The position numbers and the translations under genes were made by a program. A stretch of 5,520 bases of DNA from Chloroflexota bacterium (GTDB lineage Bacteria > Chloroflexota > Anaerolineae > B4-G1): contig QMOE01000195.1 of the NCBI GenBank assembly GCA_003648125.1, forward strand, positions 1 through 5,520, given 5' to 3'. The stretch's first letter is position 1, and the number at the start of each line of letters is the position of its first letter. Positions 1 to 5,338 of this stretch are shown piece after piece. The notes under the pieces are model-generated. The model saw only the letters and a list, made by a program, of their open reading frames with translations, was not told where the DNA came from and searched no databases.

Positions 1-140
1 CGGTCGAGTAGGCCCGAAGGGCCGTATCGAGACCAAGCAGGCAGCCCGAAGGAGGCGAAATCAGCTACGATAGCCGCTCGCTTCACTTCGACAGGCTCAG
101 TACAAGGGTCTCGATACGGCCCTTCGGGCCTACTCGACCG
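1..140. repeat. Composite palindromic intergenic repeat with 34-bp perfect inverted arms
   Basis: Bases 1-34 are the exact reverse complement of 107-140, leaving a 72-base centre (35-106). Each arm contains its own small hairpin, GGCCC-GAA-GGGCC at 11-23 and GGCCC-TTC-GGGCC at 118-130. The centre holds a further hairpin, GCTA-CGA-TAGC (64-74), and the string CTTCGACAGGCTCAG (86-100). From memory, that string together with 'TCTCGATACGGCC...GGCCTACTCGACC' belongs to a type of REP-like intergenic repeat found many times in various high-GC bacterial genomes. No coding sequence lies inside. The left arm begins at base 1, so the element may extend beyond the window. It could be a REP/BIME-like unit or a non-autonomous MITE; no target-site duplication can be tested here. 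Confidence 0.85.
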
Positions 141-353
141 GCGCTCGCTATTTGACCAATGACTGCTTCACCAGTCTGAAAAGTGAAGCTTTATGCCCGT
201 GCCAAGTATACGAACAAAAACGCCAGACTCCAGGTAGTTAGTTCTGTAGCGAGGTTGCTCACGCCGCAATCGCCCAGCGGGTGAAACGCAATCGTTGGGC
301 GGCATGAACCCAGCAACCACCAGTCTCCACTCACCAATGTTATAGAGGTAAAA
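141..353. other. Non-coding leader region upstream of the first gene, with two hairpins
   Basis: This stretch carries no convincing coding frame. It holds two inverted repeats. The first is GCTTCAC (165-171) / GTGAAGC (183-189), a 7-bp stem with an 11-base loop. The second is CGCCCAGCG (271-279) / CGTTGGGCG (293-301), a 9-bp stem with one G-U pair and a 13-base loop. Neither is followed by a T-run, so they are not classical terminators. A promoter for the gene at 354 should lie here, but I see no pair of -35 and -10 boxes good enough to call. The end of the stretch provides the ribosome binding site AGAGG (344-348). Confidence 0.5.
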
Positions 354-881
354 ATGGAACGCAAAGCACTAGCACGACGGTATCGCTATCTCTGGATAGG
401 CGAGGCAACAAACATACTGTTCTTTACCGCACTCTTCTTGTACCATGCCCTAATTGATGAGGAATGGTCCAATTGGATCGCCCATTGGATCGTCCGAACC
501 TATAGTCTTACAATAGTCATCATCATTCTATTACAGGGCGTTATCTGGTGGCGCTGGAAACTTGACACATTGCAAGCTGGTCAACGCACCATACCTCTGC
601 GCATCTTGATCCGATTTCGCCGCTTCAAAGGGGTGAATTGGCTGCTGATTGGTCTATTTCCTGTCGCGCTCTGGCTCAAATGGTGGCTCACGGACTCGTT
701 CTGGTCAAGCAACGACACATGGTTGGGACTGCTGTTCATGGGTGGAGCGCTCTTGGAGCAGATCAACTACTACTATTATCAACTGATGTATGATAATCGC
801 TATGATTGGACTTGGTTGCGCGCGCATCGTCGATTGCGTCAAGGCAGTATCGGGAAAGCGTTGGCACAGATGTCGGAATAA
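354..881 (+). CDS. Uncharacterised four-helix integral membrane protein
   Basis: The 175-residue product is not a family whose function I know. Four hydrophobic segments are visible at about residues 13-33, 50-68, 93-112 and 122-144. The protein is rich in Trp and Tyr, with clusters WWRW (65-68), WLKWWL (107-112) and NYYYYQ (138-143). Short basic stretches at 82-91 and 156-163 suggest cytoplasmic loops and a cytoplasmic C-terminus. The tail QINYYYYQLMYDNRYDW reminds me of uncharacterised membrane proteins in Firmicutes that have an 'EYINYF..QLSYDN' segment, but this is from memory. The ATG is preceded by AGAGG at 344-348, five bases away. The zincin-like gene starts 51 bases downstream on the same strand, so the two are probably co-transcribed and may act together. 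Coding is well supported; function is unknown. Confidence 0.85.
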   Translation: MERKALARRYRYLWIGEATNILFFTALFLYHALIDEEWSNWIAHWIVRTYSLTIVIIILLQGVIWWRWKLDTLQAGQRTIPLRILIRFRRFKGVNWLLIGLFPVALWLKWWLTDSFWSSNDTWLGLLFMGGALLEQINYYYYQLMYDNRYDWTWLRAHRRLRQGSIGKALAQMSE

Positions 882-932
882 TCAGTCCCCTATTACGAAC
901 CATCTACCAGGAGATAGAAAGGAGTTACTAGA

Positions 933-1520
933 ATGAATACTTCAACAAAGACGTTGCCAGAGGGGTATGTTCAATCCGGTGAGATTAACTTGAAAAAAAA
1001 CAAACGATTGGCCATTACCCTGAACATTGTTGCGTTTTTCGTCGGCATCCTCAGCTTTTTCTTGCTATCAAGTTTCGCAGCTTTGGTACGCCCAAGCTTG
1101 ATGAATACCTCGGGTAACATAACGGCAGGTGTGTGGGCAGTCATGCTGGGGCTGGTGGTTTTGCTTATGACTATCCATGAATCAATCCACGGGTTCTTCT
1201 TCTGGGTATTCACCCGCAGCAGGCCTGTCTTTGCCTTCCGTCTGTTCTATGCGTACGCCGGTGCACCAGATTGGTACATTCCCACCCGCCAATTTATAAT
1301 CGTTGCGTTAGCCCCGCTGGTAATCATAGGCGCTGTGGGAATACTGCTCATGCTGCTGGTTCCAGAAAGCTGGGTTTTGTTTATAGCGTTTATGGTGGCC
1401 TTAAATACTGGCGGGTCTGCGGGCGATATTCTAGTTTTCGCCCGCCTTTTCAAGTTATCCCCAACGTGTCTCGCGAACGACACCGGAGATGTGATTTGCT
1501 TTTACGAAAACCAATCGTAA
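933..1520 (+). CDS. DUF3267-type putative membrane zinc metalloprotease (zincin-like)
   Basis: The 195-residue integral membrane protein has a zinc-binding HExxH motif, HESIH at residues 82-86 followed by G87, at the end of the second hydrophobic segment. Membrane segments lie at about 25-51, 66-85, 119-143 and 147-168. Further matches to the DUF3267 (putative zincin peptidase) pattern are YAYAGAPDWYIP (106-117), ALAPLV (125-130), N158...GSAGD (161-165) and a closing NDTGD (182-186). Asp165 is a reasonable candidate for the third zinc ligand by analogy with site-2-type membrane proteases, which is an inference. Length is normal for the family, so the gene looks intact. Substrates of this family are not known to me. 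The start is secure: AAAGGAG at 918-924 lies eight bases before the ATG. It follows the four-helix protein gene by 51 bases, consistent with an operon. Confidence 0.88.
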   Translation: MNTSTKTLPEGYVQSGEINLKKNKRLAITLNIVAFFVGILSFFLLSSFAALVRPSLMNTSGNITAGVWAVMLGLVVLLMTIHESIHGFFFWVFTRSRPVFAFRLFYAYAGAPDWYIPTRQFIIVALAPLVIIGAVGILLMLLVPESWVLFIAFMVALNTGGSAGDILVFARLFKLSPTCLANDTGDVICFYENQS

Positions 1521-1545
1521 AACTCACCTGAAAAAAGGTCATCTA

Positions 1546-1670
1546 ACCACAGAGACACAGAGGACACGGAGAAAATTTGATGTTTAGTTCAAGAAAATTT
1601 CACTTCGCGCCAAAAAGTTAATTTTTCAAGGCCAAGTTTAAAATCTCTGTGCTCTCTGTGTCTCTGTGGT
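1546..1670. repeat. Imperfect palindromic intergenic element (ACCACAGAGACACAGAG type)
   Basis: The left arm (1546-1572) and right arm (1644-1670) are inverted copies. The outer 17 bases, ACCACAGAGACACAGAG (1546-1562 / 1654-1670), match perfectly, and the inner ten match with three differences. The 71-base centre is AT-rich and has no coding frame. From memory, 'ACCACAGAG(A/G)CACAGAG' inverted repeats are common in intergenic spaces of many unrelated bacteria and behave like MITE or ERIC-like elements. The element fills most of the gap between the zincin gene and the lipoprotein gene. RNA from it could fold into a long hairpin, followed at a distance by TTTTTT (1682-1687), so it may also end transcription of the upstream operon. 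That role is inference. Confidence 0.8.
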
Positions 1671-1698
1671 GAAATTCCTAGTTTTTTCAGTAGAGCCA

Positions 1699-1704
1699 TA
1701 TACT
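1699..1704 (+). promoter_or_regulatory. Candidate -10 box of a leaderless lipoprotein transcript
   Basis: TATACT (1699-1704) matches five of six bases of the sigma70 -10 consensus and ends five bases before the ATG at 1710. Transcription would begin at or next to the start codon. No Shine-Dalgarno sequence lies at a useful distance, which fits a leaderless mRNA. The -35 region is poor: TTCCTA at 1675-1680, 18 bases upstream, matches three of six. The call therefore rests mainly on the -10 box and the lack of a ribosome binding site. Confidence 0.4.
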
Positions 1705-1709
1705 GTAAA

Positions 1710-2756
1710 ATGAAAAAAACAACCCTGCTCTTACAGATTCTCCTCGTTTTAACCACCTATAGCTGCATAATCGGCTGTTTGAGCACTCAGCCGGATGCCA
1801 GCGGCCCTGCCGAACTCTACTCTGATTTTGAGCTATGGGCACAAGGCAAATTACCCGCAATCCAGCTAACCAGCGGGCAAGAAAATCTCACGAATTACCG
1901 CGAACAATTCCAGATGCAAATAACAGGAGCAGATGAAAACGGAGCCCCTTTCAATGGATACCAAGAATACCTGATAGAAATTGATAGAGCCATGGATAGC
2001 ACCCGGGAACTCGAGACTATTCAAAACCCAAGCCCCTATCAAAGTGGCGTCCGCGAATGGGTCGTTGCGGATGGGTTCACTTACCTGGTTCGCGCTTTGC
2101 ACCAGGGGGGACGAGTGTGTGAAAAAAATAAAAACCCGGCAGATACCAGTCATATCTCTGATGTGCATGTCACCAGGATATTGCAAGCCATCACTCCTGG
2201 TGAACTAGTCGAAAAAAATGTGCGGGTGCAGGATGTTCTGGCGGATGTGTATGAAATAGAAAGCCTGAGACTCTTATTTGTAAGACAACTGAACACGGTC
2301 AGCGGACAAGTTTGGATCGCCCAGCAACCTCCCTATTTTCTTAAAGCCGAAGGTGCAATCGAAGGGGTATTTGAATTCGAAAATACGATCTACAACGGCA
2401 AGGCCACTTTTAGTTACGAAATTAAAGATTTTAACCAAGTACAAGTTATGCTCCCCGCGTTATGCGCCTACCCGCCCAGAGATATGATTCCCTTTCCAGC
2501 AAATGCCCAAAAAGTGCAGGACTACCCGGGTCTGATCACGTTCTCAAGCCCAGACTCTGTGGACCAGGTTACGAATTTTTACCTTGCTGAACTGGTTTCG
2601 CAAGGCTGGCAGGTGGAAGAGCCAATGTCCGATGAGTTTGAACATATCGTCAAGGCCAGCATTACCACCTCGCAGGACATCCAAATTTCGGTAGAGGTGA
2701 AAATTATTGCCACGAGTGCTGGCAGCCATGTCCAGATTGAGTGGCAAGCTCAATAG
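1710..2756 (+). CDS. Secreted lipoprotein, two-lobed, function unknown
   Basis: The 348-residue product starts with MKK, a hydrophobic stretch (4-18) and a lipobox IIGC (20-23). It should be exported and lipid-anchored at Cys23, which also supports the ATG at 1710. An alternative Cys19 (TYSC) fits less well. The mature part appears to have two lobes. The larger one, about 36-255, has alternating strand-like segments (QFQMQITG, EYLIEIDRA, VWIAQQPPYFLKAEGAIEG) reminiscent of LolA/LppX-like lipid-binding folds. A smaller lobe, about 258-348, has the pattern PFPANAQ...GLITFSS..SVDQVTNFY..ELVSQGW, which I associate with Chloroflexota lipoproteins. Cys137 and Cys252 could form a disulfide. No enzymatic motif is seen. 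There is no Shine-Dalgarno. Codon use is more AT-rich than in the next gene. Lipoprotein status is firm; the fold assignment is tentative. Confidence 0.85.
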   Translation: MKKTTLLLQILLVLTTYSCIIGCLSTQPDASGPAELYSDFELWAQGKLPAIQLTSGQENLTNYREQFQMQITGADENGAPFNGYQEYLIEIDRAMDSTRELETIQNPSPYQSGVREWVVADGFTYLVRALHQGGRVCEKNKNPADTSHISDVHVTRILQAITPGELVEKNVRVQDVLADVYEIESLRLLFVRQLNTVSGQVWIAQQPPYFLKAEGAIEGVFEFENTIYNGKATFSYEIKDFNQVQVMLPALCAYPPRDMIPFPANAQKVQDYPGLITFSSPDSVDQVTNFYLAELVSQGWQVEEPMSDEFEHIVKASITTSQDIQISVEVKIIATSAGSHVQIEWQAQ

Positions 2757-2768
2757 TGCCGGGCACCT
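2755..2768. repeat. Short GTGCCGGGCAC palindrome overlapping a stop codon (copy 1)
   Basis: AGTGCCGGGCACCT contains GTGCC-G-GGCAC (2756-2766). It is flanked by a second pair of arms, TCAA (2750-2753) and TTGA (2768-2771), so a nested hairpin could form. It overlaps the last bases of the TAG stop (2754-2756) of the lipoprotein gene. An identical 14-base string recurs at 5298-5311. No T-run follows, so a role as an intrinsic terminator is uncertain; a repeat family or a protein-binding site is equally possible. Confidence 0.65.
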
Positions 2769-2776
2769 TGAACCGC

Positions 2777-2804
2777 TTGACAAGCTCCCCAAGCAACGTA
2801 TACT
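2777..2804 (+). promoter_or_regulatory. Sigma70-type promoter for the propeller gene
   Basis: TTGACA (2777-2782) is a perfect -35 consensus. It is followed after 16 bases by TATACT (2799-2804), which matches five of six bases of the -10 consensus. The start of transcription would fall at about 2811-2813, on or just before the ATG at 2813. The mRNA would thus be leaderless or nearly so, in line with the absence of a Shine-Dalgarno there. The -35 box lies inside the inverted repeat GCTTG-A-CAAGC (2775-2785), which could be a regulator-binding site; that is speculation. Confidence 0.65.
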
Positions 2805-2812
2805 TGGACTAG

Positions 2813-4756
2813 ATGACCGACGAATTGCAACCAGAAGAACTCGACGAACTCGGAGCAGAGCCAAAAAACCGGGGAGGACGCCCGCGCCAATTCTTCCGCC
2901 GCCTCCAAAACCCCATCCTCCGCATCTGTCGCCCCGTCGCGCGTGCCCTTGCCTGGCTGCGCCGGCCGGATGAGGTCGGGCGACCTCTCACGCTGCAACC
3001 GCGCGGCGTGCGGCTGCTCGTCCTGCTGATCCTGGGCAACCTGGTCGTCCTGGCGTTGCTGACCATTGCACTGTACCAAACAGCCTTGATGCCAGCCAGC
3101 GTCGAATCACCTCACTCAACTGTCGCTGCCGCGAACCCCAACACCTCTCCCCTCCCCAGCCCCACACCGACCCCCGATAGCCTCGGCGGCGGGGCCATCG
3201 CCTTCACCCTGCGGCGCGACGGCAACACCGACATCTACGCCCTCAACCAAACCGACCGGCAACTGGTGCGGCTGACCTACGACCTGACCGAAGACCGCGA
3301 CCCGGCCTGGTCACCCGACGGTGAGTACATCGCCTTCGCCTCGAACCGCGCCCACAACTGGGACATCTACCTGCTAGACCTGGTCAGCGGCAACTGGATC
3401 CGCCTGACCCACGATCCCGGCTTTGACGCCAACCCCAGTTGGTCGCCCGATGGCGAGTACATCGCCTTCGAGTCCTATCGGCACGACAACCTCGACATCT
3501 ATGTGATGAGCACCACCGCAGGGGAAGTACAGCGCATCACCACTAACCGCGCCCCCGACTATGCACCGGTCTGGTCGCCCAACAACCGCGCCATCGCCCT
3601 CACCTCCTTCCGCGAGGGGAACAAGGACATTTACCTCTACCTCGTCGAGGAAAGAAAAATCATCAACATCACCAACAGCCCCGACCTGGATGAGGATGAC
3701 CCCGCCTGGTCGCCCGACGGCACGCAATTGGCCTACATCAGCGGGCCGCGCGGCAACCCCTACGTCCAAGTCACGACCTTCGATTGGGACACGTTGGCAG
3801 CCGACCAGGCGCAGACCGAGATTTTCGGCGCTGGCACTTGCCCGGCCTGGTCACCCGACGGGCAAAGCCTCATCTACGCTTACGAGCGAAGCGGGTACAG
3901 CCACCTCATCGCCGCCAGCATGGCAAGCTGGGCGCTGTTCCACGAGGTCTACAGCACCGCTGGCCCGCTGGACGACCTGGCGTGGACGATTCTCCCGCTC
4001 TCCCCCCGCATCGTGGCCCGCGCCCAGGCCGACACGCCGGCCACAGAGCCGCCCCTCTACGTGGAACTGGTGCAGCCGCCCCCCACCACTGGCCCGCCTT
4101 ACAGACTAACCTCACTTTCCGGCGTCACAATCGAAAATAACGAGGATGGAGGCAAAGCCTCTCTCTCCGACCAGGTGAACGACAGTTTCAACGCCTTGCG
4201 CCAGCGCGTGATCGAGGAGACGGGGTGGGACTATTTGGCTACCCTCGGTACGGCGCAGTTACCGATGACTTATACTCCCTATTCCGGCCACTCGCGTATG
4301 AGCTGGCACGTCTGCGGCAGAGCGATTGGGCTGGATCAAGAACCCTATGACAAAGACCCGCCCCAGATCGAACTGATACGAGAGGACGAGGGCAACGTCA
4401 CCTACTGGCGTGTCTTTATCCGCACCGCCAAACAGGATGGAAGCCTGGGAGAGCCGCTACGCGAAGCAGCGTGGAACTTGAACGCCCGTCAGGAGGACGG
4501 ACGCTCTATGGTAGAGGGAGGCGAACTCGAGGAGCGCATCCCCTCTGGCTATTACGTGGACTTTACCACCCTCGCCAACGATTATGGATGGGAGCGAGTG
4601 CCATCCCTATGGCGCTGGCGCTACTTTTGGCCGGACATCCGTTGGTGGCGCTTCCGCAAAACCGACAACCTGACCTGGTGGGAATGTATGCTGGATGTCT
4701 TTGACCCAGATGAAATCGAGGATGCCTTCGGGCCAATCCCAGGATACGAGGATTAG
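2813..4756 (+). CDS. Membrane-anchored TolB-like propeller protein with degenerate M15-peptidase-like C-terminal domain
   Basis: The 647-residue protein has four parts: a charged cytoplasmic N-terminus (1-65), one membrane helix (about 66-89), a Pro/Thr-rich linker (about 107-122) and a propeller of TolB/PD40 type (about 126-400). WSPDG motifs stand at 166, 210, 299 and 346, with WSPNN at 254; spacing is 44-47 residues, so about six blades are expected. The C-terminal domain (about 452-647) resembles M15 D,D-peptidases: SWHVCGRAIG (497-506) corresponds to the SxHxxGxAxD motif, and WWRF...LTWWECM (611-626) to the WWHF...LTW region. The second metal ligand is Gly506, the third is Arg613, and the catalytic Glu position is Arg610, so it is probably non-catalytic and may bind cell wall. 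The ATG follows an in-frame TAG (2810-2812), so it cannot start further upstream. It is not true TolB, which is periplasmic and lacks this tail. Confidence 0.85.
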   Translation: MTDELQPEELDELGAEPKNRGGRPRQFFRRLQNPILRICRPVARALAWLRRPDEVGRPLTLQPRGVRLLVLLILGNLVVLALLTIALYQTALMPASVESPHSTVAAANPNTSPLPSPTPTPDSLGGGAIAFTLRRDGNTDIYALNQTDRQLVRLTYDLTEDRDPAWSPDGEYIAFASNRAHNWDIYLLDLVSGNWIRLTHDPGFDANPSWSPDGEYIAFESYRHDNLDIYVMSTTAGEVQRITTNRAPDYAPVWSPNNRAIALTSFREGNKDIYLYLVEERKIINITNSPDLDEDDPAWSPDGTQLAYISGPRGNPYVQVTTFDWDTLAADQAQTEIFGAGTCPAWSPDGQSLIYAYERSGYSHLIAASMASWALFHEVYSTAGPLDDLAWTILPLSPRIVARAQADTPATEPPLYVELVQPPPTTGPPYRLTSLSGVTIENNEDGGKASLSDQVNDSFNALRQRVIEETGWDYLATLGTAQLPMTYTPYSGHSRMSWHVCGRAIGLDQEPYDKDPPQIELIREDEGNVTYWRVFIRTAKQDGSLGEPLREAAWNLNARQEDGRSMVEGGELEERIPSGYYVDFTTLANDYGWERVPSLWRWRYFWPDIRWWRFRKTDNLTWWECMLDVFDPDEIEDAFGPIPGYED

Positions 4757-4761
4757 ATCAA

Positions 4762-5292
4762 GTGACTGCACGCATAATCGTTCTTTCCGGTGAGCGCGGC
4801 ATAGGCAAGAGCACCGTCTGTCGCAAAACCGTCGCATTAGCGCAGGCCAAAGGATACATTTGTGGCGGCATCCTCACCTTGCGTCGCCCCGGTGATGCCC
4901 TGGATGTGCTCGATGTACACAGTGGCTCAGTGCGCCAACTGACACTCGAGCCAGACGTCAGTCCGGCGGTGATCCAGGGCCGCTTCCGCTTCGACCCCCA
5001 AGCCCTATCCTGGGGAAACGATGTGCTAGCCCACGCCACACCCTGCGATCTGCTCATAGTGGACGAGATAGGCCCGCTGGAGATAGAACAAGACTGGGGC
5101 TGGCAGCAGGCCTTTGATGTGCTGCACCAGTCAGATTTCGCGTTGGCGCTGGTCGTAATCCGCCCTGAATTAATAGTAGCGGCACAAATCAGATTGTCCA
5201 GCAGCGCGACGGCGGTCTTTACCGTGACGAACCAGAATCGGGATAGCCTGCCTGCCGCTCTGCTAGAAATGCTGGAACAGGAGCTTGAATAA
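4762..5292 (+). CDS. THEP1-family nucleoside-triphosphatase (P-loop NTPase)
   Basis: The 176-residue cytoplasmic protein carries a Walker A motif GERGIGKST at residues 10-18 and a Walker B DLLIVDEIGPLE at 96-107. The DEIGPLE string and the early GGILTL (35-40) are typical of the THEP1/NTPase_1 family, whose studied members hydrolyse nucleoside triphosphates with broad base preference. Their physiological role is poorly defined. Length is usual for the family and both motifs are intact. The start is GTG, supported by GAGGA (4748-4752) nine bases upstream, inside the end of the preceding gene. Only five bases separate it from that gene's stop, so translational coupling with the propeller gene is likely. 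Why a cytoplasmic NTPase accompanies an extracytoplasmic propeller is unclear. Stop TAA is at 5290-5292, within a palindrome. Confidence 0.9.
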   Translation: MTARIIVLSGERGIGKSTVCRKTVALAQAKGYICGGILTLRRPGDALDVLDVHSGSVRQLTLEPDVSPAVIQGRFRFDPQALSWGNDVLAHATPCDLLIVDEIGPLEIEQDWGWQQAFDVLHQSDFALALVVIRPELIVAAQIRLSSSATAVFTVTNQNRDSLPAALLEMLEQELE

Positions 5293-5319
5293 TTGCAAGT
5301 GCCGGGCACCTGAGCAATT
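5291..5319. repeat. Nested palindrome at the NTPase stop codon (copy 2 of GTGCCGGGCAC)
   Basis: Inner arms GTGCC-G-GGCAC (5299-5309) are enclosed by outer arms AATTGC (5291-5296) and GCAATT (5314-5319), giving a two-tier hairpin with a small internal loop. The 14 bases 5298-5311 are identical to copy 1 at 2755-2768. The left outer arm overlaps the TAA stop (5290-5292). No T-run follows, and the next gene's ribosome binding site begins eight bases after the right arm. It may act as an mRNA-end stabiliser, an attenuating hairpin or simply a dispersed repeat. Confidence 0.65.
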
Positions 5320-5338
5320 ACCATTCAAGGAGACAAGT

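Noticed and set aside
1526..1539. ACCT...AGGT mini-hairpin after the protease stop codon as a terminator
   Set aside because: The stem has only four base pairs with an A-rich loop and no following T-run.
1546..1623. attC-like partner cores after the protease gene (ATCTAAC at 1541 and GTTAATT at 1617), which would make 354-1520 an integron cassette
   Set aside because: The downstream string does not fit GTTRRRY and does not pair with ATCTAAC; the region is fully explained by the palindromic element.
1..1670. Possible CRISPR array from the several repeats
   Set aside because: The repeats are inverted pairs from different families, with no direct repeats at regular spacing and no cas genes.
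3374..3769. Long open frame on the minus strand, antisense to the propeller gene (131 codons)
   Set aside because: It mirrors the repeated GC-rich codons of the WSPDG blades. The plus-strand frame has clear domain content, and the antisense product shows no recognisable motif or ribosome binding site.
3561..4109. Plus-strand alternative frame of 182 codons within the propeller gene
   Set aside because: It is a frame-shifted reading of GC-rich codons giving a Pro/Arg/Ser/Thr-rich product without domain features, and lies wholly inside a well-supported gene.
4758..5324. Minus-strand open frame of 188 codons opposite the NTPase gene
   Set aside because: The plus strand encodes intact Walker A and B motifs; the antisense translation is Ser-rich and featureless, as expected for a shadow frame.
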